Shown one piece after another: positions 1 through 10,722 of a DNA stretch of 64,000 bases (position 1 is the first letter of the stretch; the number at the start of each line of letters is the position of its first letter). The stretch lies in contig LLCB01000075.1 in NCBI GenBank assembly GCA_001414345.1, forward strand, positions 62,001-126,000, given 5' to 3'. The notes beneath the pieces were generated by a model, which did no database searches, was not told the DNA's origin, and saw nothing but the letters and a program-made list of their open reading frames with translations. A program made the translations under genes and the position numbers. Source of the stretch: Hymenoscyphus infarciens (Eukaryota; Ascomycota; Leotiomycetes; Helotiales; Helotiaceae).

Positions 1-880
1 GTATATAAATACTAGGCACTAATATAGAAGAAAAGGAAAAACTATCCCTCTCTAACTCTAGGAGTAGGCTACTATATATAAAAGAGTCCGAAACCGACCA
101 ACGTTATACGTCGGCTAATATAAAAGCCTGAACCTACGTAACCTTCCTAAAATAGACAATATAAGACAACAGCAGCTGAAACCTTATATATAGCAGGTAC
201 TACCAGCTATCTAGGATAGTATACTATCACAAGCTCTCTATTCTCTAGATTAGAAACAAAAGTAGATTTATAATCTTTTAAAATAATAATCTTATCTCTA
301 TATATAATATCTATCTAGAACCCGGTTTTATTAAAGTTATAAATATCCTTATTTTAGATAATCTAGTAGTATATATACTATATAAAGTTCTTAAAGTACT
401 TATCTATATTCTTCTTAATATATACGTCTCTTCTCTTTACTAAGAAAGGCTTTATATATATTATTTTTATAAAGTTCTTATTCCTAGCTATCTACCTTTT
501 ACTCTATCTTCTTAATACTATAGTTTTCTCTCTATTATACTAAAGAAGTCGGTTTATTATAAGAATAAGAGTTTTAAGATTTATAGACTTTCTAGTTATA
601 TATAATAGAAGAAGGTACTTTTTAAGAGTATAATCTTTAGATCTAGTAAGCTTTATTATATCTACTATATATAGAAGAGACTCGTCGTTCTTTAAGTTAG
701 TAATAAAGTTAGTTATAAAGAGTACTTTAGTAATTTTAGTACTAGGATTTAGCTAAAGGAATTAAATAGCCTTCTAAATCTAGTCCTTAATATCTTAAGA
801 AGCTAGTATATTATAAGTAGTAGATAATTAATTTTTTATAAAGAGGAGTAGTTTTAGAGGTAAAATCAACGTATTACTAG
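1..880. repeat. RIP-degraded AT-rich repeat block, cut by the window edge
   Basis: Very AT-rich sequence dominated by TA steps, with CpA and TpG almost absent while CpG survives. No open frame of 60 codons is present. This is the pattern left by repeat-induced point mutation on a multicopy element. The element type cannot be recognised. The composition changes sharply at about 880-900, where normal gene-like sequence begins next to a hairpin. Confidence 0.75.
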
Positions 881-898
881 TTTCAACGCATTACTGTC

Positions 899-931
899 CC
901 TCACCTAATACGCGAAGCGGATTAGGTGAGG
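899..931. repeat. Perfect 11-bp stem hairpin at the edge of the RIP block
   Basis: CCTCACCTAAT at 899-909 pairs with ATTAGGTGAGG at 921-931. Inside the loop, CGC and GCG pair around GAA. It lies exactly where the AT-rich block ends, so it may be the terminus of the degraded element. No target-site duplication can be assigned because the other end is outside the window. Confidence 0.6.
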
Positions 932-1092
932 CAGGTCCGAGCGATTACTCTTTTGCGGCCTACCCTACTATCCCACTATTTGGATTACGAATCGACCACG
1001 GAATCCCGTAGTCCCTACCATTTCCACTACATAACATGTATTGAAAACGACCAAAGTTTTCCGAACGCATATCAGCTCATTCAGAGTTGACC

Positions 1093-2824
1093 ATGGATGA
1101 AGACCATGTTATCGACAAAGATTTTACCTGCACAATATGTGGCAAAAGTTGTGGTAGGAGTGAGTTTGAAAACTCCGAGTTCTTGAGGAACCCCCATATT
1201 GTTTCTTGATCAGCACTGATCCACATTTCAGAAAAATCACGAACAAGACATATTGCATACTACCAAAAATCAACTTCTCGCTTCCGGTCAAGGAAAAAAT
1301 CTTGCTTGGCTTGCACCAAGGCCAAAACTCGCTGTGATCTAGTTCAACCAAGTTGTTCACGATGTAGAGGGAAGAATTTCATTTGTGTATACCAACAGAC
1401 TCGATCACCGGAACCATCAGCCGATGAACTTCCAGTCCCGTCAAATTCTTAACTGACTGAGAGGGAGCCACTTCCCCCACAGTACAAGACACCAGAACCG
1501 CTTTCGGAACTGAACTCAAACCAATCTACAATATCGGACATTTCTACACTAGTTGCTTTTCGTCCAACCACTTGCCCACTTCAGCCCTTGTACCGGTCGA
1601 ATATTGATTCTGTGGAAATCATATCTTCAGAGAAATTCACTTGGGGCTTTGGAAGCACCAATACCATATCAAGCTACCTGGAAAATAGACAGGACTCTCA
1701 GTTCCCAGAATGTCCTCTTTCAGAAATAACTCTCTTGCCACGCCTAGATAGGGAAATTTCGGGCTTTCAATTTCCTCATCCCGTTTTATGTGAAGATATT
1801 ATACCCAAACCACTAAAATACTTCTGGCCAAGTGCCATACAACAACACAGTTTCTCACTCAACAAGCAATACTTGCTATGCACGCTCAATTCATACCCAT
1901 ACATGATTCTCCCGGAAAGGTCATTTACCCCTTTTATACATCCACATCTTCTTGTCGAAACATCTCGATATGGGGGAAGAACCCACAAGTCTCAAATGCC
2001 GAGGCCTTTGGCGAGTTGTGCGGCGATCATGCAAATGTTCTGTGCTAAGAATGACAGCAATGTCAAGTTCATTGGGAGTGCAATAAGAATGGAGCAAGAA
2101 AGAATGATCAACGAAGTTAGTCCTCATGTCCTGAAAACAGGAGCTCAGAAATTCATTGGTCGCAGTACTTGGAGTATGATGCCGTCACCGCCGTTGCTGC
2201 TCTTCAGGCAATCACCCTCTATTTCCTGATCCGCCTATCGGAAGACAATGATGATGCTACCAATTCTGATATTCCATTGGTTCAAACGATGGCAGTGCGT
2301 AAATTCATGTCCTCAGGAAAAGTCACTTACTAAATTTACCTTTTCAAACAGCATGTTGTCGTGCAAGCAAGTCAACAAGTCGAAAAAAAAGAAAGTTGTT
2401 CAATCAGCCGTATACCGACATGGAAGAATTTGATTTTGGGAGAGTCTTTACGCCGGTAAGCCTATCTAGGTGACACAGACTACAAGCTGGAAGGATTTGC
2501 ACTAACGGAAGACACCTCACAGCACAATCATAATCGATATCTTTTTTGAATTCTTTTCAACTATTCCTTACTGAAATTGTGCTGAGGGTTCATTATCAAC
2601 AATGTCACTGCCCATGTGCTCGAGATTTATGGAGGGCCAGTAGTAGTGCTGAATGGGAGAGAGAATATTTAGCGAGGGGCGATGATATGTTTTCTGGCAC
2701 TCAACTTACGTATGGGGATTTATTGAATTCTCGCTCTGATACACGGCGTGGTCTTGATTTATGGTTGTCTCAGTTAGATGAGTTTGGGACTTTGGTTATG
2801 GCTGCTGCTAGCCTCACAAAGTGA
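1093..2824 (+). pseudogene. Broken C2H2 + Zn2Cys6 fungal transcription factor
   Basis: Pieces of one regulator lie in order but in different frames. From ATG 1093 a C2H2-like start (CTICGKSCGRS) runs to a TGA near 1208. A full Zn2Cys6 cluster follows at about 1303-1386, CLACTKAKTRC...CSRC...C, with spacing C-x2-C-x6-C-x6-C-x2-C-x6-C. The regulatory middle region is at 1588-2150 (FIHPHL, PLASCAAIMQMFCAKN, IRMEQERMINE), then a frame change to EYDAVTAVAALQAITLYFL. The C-terminal part is at about 2600-2824 (ARDLWRA...EWERE...FGTLVMAAASL). The C2H2-plus-Zn2Cys6 arrangement is known in ascomycete regulators. At least one stop and several frameshifts make a working protein unlikely. No metabolic cluster target is visible beside it. 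Confidence 0.72.
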
Positions 2825-3134
2825 GTGTTTTGGTCACGTTTATTTATTTTGCTTGTCACGTGAGAACAGTGTAACCTTTCAGCTTTTGCTGCAGCCTTAT
2901 CCAGTTTTGACCTCTATTCCTGTTTCAAACTTGTCCCTTTGAGACCTGAGGTCAAAAATCAAGTGAGCAACTCACGCTCAGAAACACAACCCCTCAGTAC
3001 TTGGGTTTGTGGTGAAGTGTTGGTGGGCGCGTCTTTGTGGCGGACCCACCTTTTATTTGTTGACCTTCTGCAACTCCTCCCGACAAATGGTGTTCTGGGT
3101 ACTGGCCGATCTATTCAACACTGTCGCACGGCAG
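2825..3134. other. Intergenic, upstream of the first array gene
   Basis: About 310 bp of normal composition between the broken regulator and the start at 3135. No recognisable promoter motif or RNA gene was seen. An upstream in-frame start at 3009 exists but encodes a Cys/Trp-rich stretch with no counterpart in the paralogs. Confidence 0.4.
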
Positions 3135-4047
3135 ATGGGATCTACAATGTCAACTCAAGATCGACTTGCCGACTCGCTCCAGAAGCCTCCAGAAAGTACA
3201 ATGTCACCTGGCCATCCAGTTCGCAATTTGCTCCACATGCCCCCCGAAGTCATGAAAAACATCCTCAAGCACTTCCGAAACGAAAAAGGAGTTATTGGAA
3301 GAGACGCCCGCGCACTCATCAGAACACTTCGCACTGTGAAAGGTCCCGACGGCAAGGTCCATCCACTCTATGAAGCTGTCGTCGCCGAAGTCTACGCAAC
3401 CTCATTGACGCCATTGATGTTCTACCACTTCAAGGAAATCCCTCACCACTCCAATCCCAAAAACCGATTCGTCAATCTTGTGATCCCGTAGGTACTACTT
3501 CCTCCTTTCTTTCAAGTTCATCTACTGACATTAAGATAGAATTGGTATGCCATGCATTATTGGTGTCCCCGAAGCTCTTTGTCCATCTCCACATATCAGT
3601 CATATCCGAATCTGTCTCTATGGTATGCGTGCCGAAACCGATATCAAAAAGATAGTTCACACCTGGATCACCTCGCTTGGACATGTTGAAATGTTGGAAC
3701 TGCAAACTTATGGTGTTTACGAACGCACAGCACGTAGTGCAAGGGTTGATGACGAATATCACGACACGGTAGTTGTTCCAGAAGGCTCAGCTGCTGCCCA
3801 AACATTCTTTGCGCTCTACGAGTATGATATGTGTACCGTTGATGATATGTTGGGTGTTGAGGGGAAGAGAAGTGACGGATACGGTACTCTAAGAGAGAAT
3901 TACACTTGTGTTTGGCAGGTAGCACGCGGCGAACGCCTGGTCTCATTAGGTGAGAATTATGTGCCAGAGCGTACACGCATGGTCTACTATGCGTTGGAAC
4001 CTCAACGACCTTCCCTTGGAATGGCTGTTGCCGCGGTTAACACATAA
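3135..4047 (+). CDS. F-box-like module protein, array member 1, without pentapeptide repeats
   Basis: Exons 3135-3487 and 3540-4047; the 52-bp intron (GTAGGT...ATAG) is phase 2; product 286 aa. I chose ATG 3135 because it gives the N-terminus MGSTMSTQ just before the conserved module. An F-box-like helix, LLHMPPEVMKNILKHF, lies near residue 35. It is followed by LIRTLR...LYEAVVAEVYATSL, which matches the LIVALRG...LYEETMGVLY block of its downstream neighbours. The C-terminus has YTCVWQVARGERL, which matches the W-containing block of the others. The intron sits where theirs does, so this is the same family lacking the pentapeptide region. F-box-like modules often recruit Skp1/cullin ligases, but no partner or target can be read here. 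Function unknown. Confidence 0.7.
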
Positions 4048-4532
4048 CTGGTGGCGGATGCTGAGTACATGGATATTGTAACGTGAGAATTTCACCTTAG
4101 GACTCTTTCTGTGCTAGGAAGCTTTTCTGTAATAGGATTCAATTATCGCATCATAGTTACGAAAATCCAAGTTCGGTGCTCTTTATTACGTTGAATGCAA
4201 AGCCATGTATTGTGCCGTATTTCGTGCCCATTTTAATTTGCTTAAATAGCTGTCTTAAGCCCTTTGGATTAATGGAACTGATGGCTTGGAAAATCTAAGC
4301 CATCAGACTACTGACAGGAGGGCCAAAGGGAACTAACTGGTGGGCACAGATGGGCGCTTTGTACCAATATTCGCATGCTAGCCTTGTTTGCTCTTGTACA
4401 TAAGATACATAAACATTGACCTTAGCCGTGATATTGGGCGCCGCTTTTGCTCTCAGAGTCTGCAGCCAACAACCTTTCCCAATTTCCAACCTTTTCCATC
4501 TCAACCCTCAAGCACTGCGACATCCCGCAATT
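4048..4532. other. Intergenic
   Basis: About 485 bp between array members 1 and 2. The open frame of member 2 extends upstream to 4416, but only through non-ATG codons, so this is treated as promoter and leader. Nothing else was recognised. Confidence 0.4.
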
Positions 4533-6097
4533 ATGCCACCGCCATCCTTCTCTATCGCGGCTACAACCTACCCTCAACAACGGTCGCCTGTGTCTCTAAC
4601 AATGGACTCCTCAGAATCGACTCCACGTGAGGTTATTTTGCGCGGCTCTATCCAACAAGAGATCATCCTGCAAGCCCAGAGAATCACCACTGGCGTTTTT
4701 CAGCACATCACCTTCCTCAACTGTATCCTCAGACAAGTCGAGCTCAAGAATTGCAAACTCGATAATTGCTACTTGGAAAAGTCGACTCTTGACTCCAGCA
4801 AGCTATACAAGTGCGGAATCAAAGATTCTAGGGTCGATAGATGCGAGCTAGACAAGACGGTGCAGATTCTGGTCGCTATAGCCTCGGCCCCCAATTGCTA
4901 CCAATCTCTAGAGCGTCGTCTAGGTGGTTCTTTTTATCGCAATTGCAACTTTGAACAATGCTCAATCGCCGAAGCCACTGTTCTTCAATCGAAGTTTTAC
5001 AGGGGAGATTTACATTTGGTTTTCGCAGAAAATACCGAGATAAAGCAGACAGCCATCCTAGGTTGCAATTTACTTCAATGTACAATTGAAGAGGGCACGG
5101 TTTCAGAGAGCAGGGCCAGGGAAGTCAAAACGCTTAATATCGCATGTTCAGGCAAGTTTATTTCAATAAGTGGTCTAGCAGTATATGGCGGTTGGTGAGA
5201 ACAAAGAATAGTTGCTTGTTCCAGACTAATCGGCACAATAAAATATATTGTGCAAGTTAATCTCTGAAAAACAGCACCGCTTCTTCTACACCGTGTGCAC
5301 AATGGCAAAGAACAAAAGGCTACCTATAACCACCACAAGCGGCTAACTTGTTTCTTAGAAGTCACATTTGAACGTTGTCCTCTCGCCTTCGACAAATTTC
5401 CCTCGGAAATTACGCGTCTTATATTCCGGGAAGCACTATCATGGAGCGGAAAAACACCAGCGCTGCTAGCTGCCGTCCGGGGTAACAAGCGTCTTTACTC
5501 AGAGTGTCTTACGATTCTATATTCAACTGGGAAATTCACCATCTCGAAAAAAACTGGGACTTGGAAGATGGTATGCTGTGCTCTTCGACAATGAATCTTA
5601 CTACTGTACGGAATCTTCAAGTTAGGTATGTTTTCGCAATTTGAAATTGGAGTGCGGGCTAACATACAAATAGCATGGGTTTCAACATATTCCCACAAAT
5701 TTTGAGTAAGGTCGCTGATTCCCAATTCATCAACCTGCAAACGGTCGCTATCTTGGCCGATAAACGTCCCCTCCCGAAGTACCGCGTTAAACTGTTGATC
5801 CATGAATTGCTTCCAGTATTACAAGACATCCCATTCCTACAACGATTCTCAATCCACTATCAAGAATACGAATCACCTTTGAATCAGCGGGGCCAGGGTG
5901 GAATTGTTAATGGTCTCAACGACGACCTCGGTACGCTGGCAATCGTCAAGGAGGACAAAATCAGTCATCGGTACACATACATATGGGAAGGCACTCCGGG
6001 ATTTTTGAAGCACCGTGGCGGTTCGAACACAGTTTTGGAGACTTTGGCCCCCCTACGACGCAGGCATATACAGCCAGTACTTTGGTATGCGCAATAA
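4533..6097 (+). pseudogene. Pentapeptide-repeat / F-box-like protein, array member 2, probably decayed
   Basis: ATG at 4533 (or 4602). Cys-rich pentapeptide repeats follow (NCKLDNCYLEKSTLDSSKL; later NCNFEQCSIAEATV and GCNLLQCTIEE). The frame then meets two in-frame TGA codons (5196-5198, 5265-5267), and the same frame resumes with FERCPLAFDKFPSEITRLIF and LLAAVRGNKRLYSECLTILY. A frame change occurs near an A7 run at about 5547-5553. A clean 48-bp phase-2 intron (5626-5673, GTATGT...GCTAAC...TAG) leads to the C-terminal exon, with YIWEGTPGFL matching the W block of the other members. The first TGA overlaps a GTGAGA donor-like site (5195), but I found no acceptor restoring the frame. Decay is the simplest reading; an unannotated intron is possible. 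Two short TIR elements lie just downstream. Confidence 0.6.
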
Positions 6098-6344
6098 ATT
6101 CGCTTCCTCAACCCAATAAGTAGATAAACAAAGCAGGGGAAGGAAGAAAAGCACGGGGGTGGGCTGGGCTCGGCTGAGGAAGTATGATAGAAGAATAAAC
6201 CTCCTAGGTCGTTCCGTCACAAGAAAAGGGGTGAGGGATGTGACTTAAAACAGCTCACCATGAGTGGGGAAAACTCAGGATGAGAATTCGTGAAAGGTTA
6301 GAACAATTCAATTGATTCCTTCCTAGCTTTGTGGCGTCTTCGTA

Positions 6345-6803
6345 CAGTGAGTTGCGAGTTAAGCTTCCCTTTTGACGATATTTTGTAAACCGTGCGTTTT
6401 TAGAAAAAAAAATCCCTCTTAAAAAACAGAAAGACCCTGCTAGAAAGAACCGCTATATATTTTTATACCTCCTCTCTAATTATTACTATATCTAAGCAAG
6501 TATACTAAGAATAATACTTAATTCCTTAAAAACCCCCTTTTTGTAAGAAAGTTTTTCACACTCTTATAATTCTACTAAGACTCTTTAAAAATTTAGACAT
6601 ATATCTAAGTGTCTGTTTTCTTGCTAAAAGGTTTATAGAGTAAGGAAGAGGGTATAGAGCTCTTATTAGCTGTTCTCGAGGATATAATAATATACGTTAT
6701 TATTAAGTAAAGAGGGAAAGAGTGTCTAAGTAAAAAGTTTTTTTCTAAAAACGCACGGTTTATAAAATATCGTTAAAAGGGAAGCTTAATATACAACCGA
6801 TAG
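6345..6803. mobile_element. MITE with long terminal inverted repeats and TA target duplication
   Basis: A 459-bp non-coding element flanked by TA (6343-6344 and 6804-6805). The left end begins CAGTGAGTTGCGAGTTAAGC. The inner part of the repeat, from AAGCTTCCCTTTT to beyond CCGTGCGTTTTTAG, matches the reverse complement of 6733-6786 with only two G-to-A differences, both explicable as TpG to TpA. The right outer end is more diverged. The TA duplication suggests a Tc1/mariner-type origin. The interior is AT-rich and RIP-like. Confidence 0.65.
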
Positions 6804-7019
6804 TAACACATTGTGTAATGCTTTGGGAAAGCATTAAATAGAAAACGCTAGAAATAAGCGACATGGGATATCTATAGATTTTAGAGTGCCTGGAGGTATA
6901 GGATTTATCTGGTTCTTTCCGTAGAACAGAAAGAACTGGTGAGATTATGCGAGAAGAAAAGAACAATTGAATACTTAGTCACTTGTTTCTTCAAAAAGTA
7001 GGGAACAGTTAAAATGATA

Positions 7020-7546
7020 CAGTGAGTTGCGAGTTAAGCTTGAATTTACCCACTTTTTTTATAATCCAAGCTTTTTAAAAAAGTCTTTGATTTCCCCCTT
7101 TTTTAAGCACTCCTTTACCTATTTATTAATAATAATATATATTAGTATACTCTAGATAATAGAAAATAAGAGCTTTATGTATCTTCTATTACTCTATAAA
7201 CTTTATATAATAAAAATAGATAATTTTATATCTCTCTTAATTCTTATAAGGTCTTAGTATACTTTATTAATTAACCTTACTAGAGTATATAGAGGTAGTA
7301 AATTTCTTTTTAAAAAAAGGGTTTTTTTTAAGAATTATCTATTTTTTAGTTTACTTTTATTATACTTACTTTAAATTAATAAGTAATATAGAAGCGAGAT
7401 AATTAGATATAACGCTTCTTTCTAGCTAGGCCTCGTCTCTTTTAGAGTACTTTTGTTTTCTGTCTTCTAAAGAAGAGAGGGAGATAAAAAAAAAGCTCGG
7501 ATTATAAAAAAAGTAGACAAATTTAAGCTTAACCCGAGACCTCTAG
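7020..7546. mobile_element. Second MITE of the same terminal type
   Basis: The left end repeats the first 22 bases of the 6345 element exactly and is preceded by the same TA. Its own inner repeat differs: AAGCTTGAATTTACCCAC followed by TTTTTTTATAATCC matches the reverse complement of 7487-7532 with mostly C-to-T/G-to-A differences. The interior is AT-rich with no coding capacity. The right boundary is approximate because no clean TA is left there. Confidence 0.55.
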
Positions 7547-8113
7547 GACACTTGATTAAATTATACCAGAAGGTTGCATCAATGAGAAGTACAAGAGACC
7601 TTGGATTTTCTTAGGCATCTTCATGAGAACGCAATTTCAACTAATACCACCTCTATCAGATAGGACATTTATACGACCTTGGATCTCCAGCTAATGTAAC
7701 AGCAGCTTGTCCATTGTCATAAAGCACCCTTGCTTCATACATCTGCCTGACAAAATAACACCCCTTGGTAGTATCAAACAAAACTATCTTACAAAGGGCG
7801 TAATTCCAAGTCTAGTGAGGCGTAGTGTTACACGTTTAAGATATTCAAGACTTTGAAATACTAACTAATCGGTGTGATACTTTCCACTTGAGAAGTGCAT
7901 TCAATACAAATAGCCTTGCTTTCTCTGATAATATTATAAGAGGAATATTAGATGAGCAAAGCAAGAGTAGCAAGATTCATTTATATATATCATGCATTCG
8001 CCTAGTCTTTGAGCCTGGTGATACAATGTAGAGAGGCTTATAAAAGCTCACACGGCCAAGGTCTTCTTAATACACACACCATCCGATGGAGCCACCAACC
8101 TCTAGCAGCAATC
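7547..8113. other. Intergenic
   Basis: About 570 bp of ordinary composition between the second MITE and array member 3. No RNA gene or promoter motif was recognised. Confidence 0.4.
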
Positions 8114-9398
8114 ATGGCATCCTACACTACGAAACGAGGAGTTGACTTCTTGATGTTGTCAAATGCGCTCTACTCTGTAACCTCGACGTTGAATTCCACA
8201 TCATGGCAAGGCCGCGACCATAAGTTTTGCCACTTAACTTTGGCGAACTTAAACGACTGCGAAATCACCACTTGTGTCCTGGAAACTTCAAAAATCACGG
8301 GTTGCAAGATATCCTCTTCTGAACTCAATAATTCCGAGCTCCACAACACTCTACTTTTAAATTGCAGCTTGCAGTTGCATTATCATAAGAACCGTGAGTT
8401 CGGAGTGCGAGATTGATAACCAGAAACAACAACCCTGGACGGAAGGTAGATGGGGTTCTTGGACTGAAGATCCTGCTTTTAAGAACACCAACTCGTTCAT
8501 TCGTCGATCTAACCTCCTTGGCTGCTCTTACGAGCTCTGCGACCTCAAAAATTTCAAACAACTCCCAAATATCGGTATTCTATTGTGAACTGCAGAACTG
8601 CCTGATATCGGATAGCGCCAATGCTTATAATTCGACGTTCACTGGTGGTGAGCTTTACCTCACAGTTTGCGAAATCGACAGTACATGTGTTATCTTCAAC
8701 CCGGGTCCTTCATTACGTGAACTCCCCTCAGAGGTAAGATTAATAATCTTCAATGAAAGCATTGAATGGGATGGCAAGACTCCACCGTTGATTGTTGCTC
8801 TCCGCGGAGACTCAGCCTTATACGAGGAAACGATGGGGGTCTTGTATTGGGATCACTTCTTCAAGTTGAATGATTCCGAGTCTTTGAGAATGCCTGTTCG
8901 GCATTTGTCCATGGAGTATACCTTGCCCAGTCCACATTCTCTCTTCCCCCATGGCACTAAATGTTTCTCAGGACACAACCGTTATTTAAATTTCCCGAAA
9001 TCGACATGAAATATATCTCGCAACTTAAAAGTCTGCATATCTACTTCCCAAAACGAATTTCTTTCCCCTCCAATCTCTACCGCAACATTCCTGGTAATCT
9101 CAAAAACGCGCTTGCACTGGCCAAAAAACTCAAGCTCGAGTGGTTTTCACTCACCATGTCTGCCCATGGGCATAAAATTATGCAGTGGATGAGCGGAGCG
9201 CGAAATTTGTATCATGGCGGGATGGCGGAAAGCATTCGATATAACACCAGACAAATTCTGTCGCGGTGTGAAGCTAGTTACACCGAAATTATAGAGGCGA
9301 AATCGAAAATTGAACCGGGTCTGTATCTGAATTTATACGACAAGTGTTTTACGGTAACTTGGTGGGCGTCGCCAGGAAGTTGGTTATTGTGGGAATAG
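8114..9398 (+). pseudogene. Pentapeptide-repeat / F-box-like protein, array member 3, frameshifted
   Basis: ATG at 8114 (in-frame upstream start at 8009). Repeats: NLNDCEITTCVLETSKITGC, then SSELNNSELHNTLLLNCSL. The reading frame changes near 8394, where GTGAGT could be a real donor (acceptors at 8445 or 8469 would restore the frame of SFIRRSNLLGC, which matches FFIRRSYLQGC of member 4). It changes again between about 8560 and 8595 with no room for an intron. Then follow YCELQNCLISDS, the F-box-like LRELPSEVRLIIFNESI and LIVALRGDSALYEETMGVLY. A 56-bp phase-2 intron (8916-8971, GTATAC...TTTCTCAG) leads to the C-terminal exon ending in the WWASPGSW block. At least one frameshift is needed, so the gene is probably decayed unless the assembly has an error near 8575. 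Confidence 0.6.
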
Positions 9399-10722
9399 AA
9401 GAAAACAACTGGGGATATATTATGCAAATACTCAAGATGAGTGTACTACAAATTTTCTACAGACAACTCAACGTATCCTCATCGGACGTATCATACCGAT
9501 TCGGTTGGGCTTCTACCATATTCGTGAAATATTGGTAGCTTGGTTCAGGCGACTTTTCTTCTGAATGACTGGACGAAGAATTAGACGAAACCGAAATAAA
9601 TTGTTGGAGATATGTCCCTTGTAATCAAGAAACTGATATGCTAGCCATACTGGTAGATAGAAACTGAGCAACTCAATCACCATTTTTATTGATAGAGCCT
9701 TGCTATGGAGCCATATCTTGACATTGCTGCTACTCGTCTGATTTGAAACTAGTGCATTTCATCCCTCTCTTTTCACCATTCATAACACTAGTTTTTACTC
9801 CTTCCGGAAGTTCAAAGCGAGTCACAGTTCTCGCTCCTAATTCTTACAATAGAAGTGAGTGAGCTACAAGGCTTAAAGCGAGGCGGGGGTAAGAGTTCCA
9901 ATGATTGTATGTCACGTTTTTTTTGGGGGTTGAAAACGCTCTAAGGAGCTTGAATTTAGGAGGTGAAAACTCTGCTATATATGCAGGGAAAGGGGGACAC
10001 GTGATGCTCCCTTTTTCCGTGACATAGTAGAAGTGCCACTAATTTTTAATAGAACCACTAAACTAGTCTGTTTCATCTGAGAATTCTACGTATCATTTTC
10101 AAACAAGCTGTAGAAATGAGCTCGCGATAGTCAATAACTGGAAGTAGCTGTTCTGCTTCTATCAAAGTTCACTCATTGACAACTGCATTATGGGACAATT
10201 TAAGGTAATTAACGGAAAAATCCGGCCTAGAGGGCTTAGGGTGGGGAAAACAATAAACATGCAGTGGAAACCAAAAATGGTAGTAATTGGTTCGGCTTCG
10301 CACCTGTTATTTCTCTCGTTGTCACACTCCAGGGAAATCCAACCAAACTACTTCGGACATTTCGAAATAATAATCCACCTAAGCCCCATTGTTCTCGCTA
10401 TTCGGGTTAATTTGGCTGAGCTACCCCAGAGGATTGGAACAACGGTACGTATTTACCGCTTCTATTGGCCTTTTCAGGGACGATCATGTGATATCACGAA
10501 GCGAGGTCAAGCGCTTGGCCTCAAGGGTGCCTTGAGGTGAATACAAAAGTCCAAGATCGGTGATGCTTTAAACAGCCCAAAAAACTCGCTTTGGTATTTC
10601 CATATTCACTTCCAGGCGCGGCCCACGTCACAATCTTAAATTTTTACCGCGTCGACTTTTCTCCCTCTCAACTGTTCAACATTATCCCAACACGGTTGTT
10701 CAGCATTGAAAAGTCGCGCAAG
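9399..10722. other. Intergenic, about 1.3 kb
   Basis: No coding region is convincing here. An open frame at 10190-10540 has no family resemblance. The stretch includes the 3' flank of member 3 and the promoter region of member 4. No TATA box or RNA gene could be assigned with confidence. Confidence 0.4.

Noticed and set aside
1588..2229. 213-codon open frame as a stand-alone gene
   Set aside because: It is the middle part of the broken zinc-finger regulator; the DNA-binding part lies upstream and the C-terminus downstream, in other frames.
10190..10540. 116-codon open frame
   Set aside because: No family resemblance, low-complexity composition, and it lies in the spacer before array member 4.
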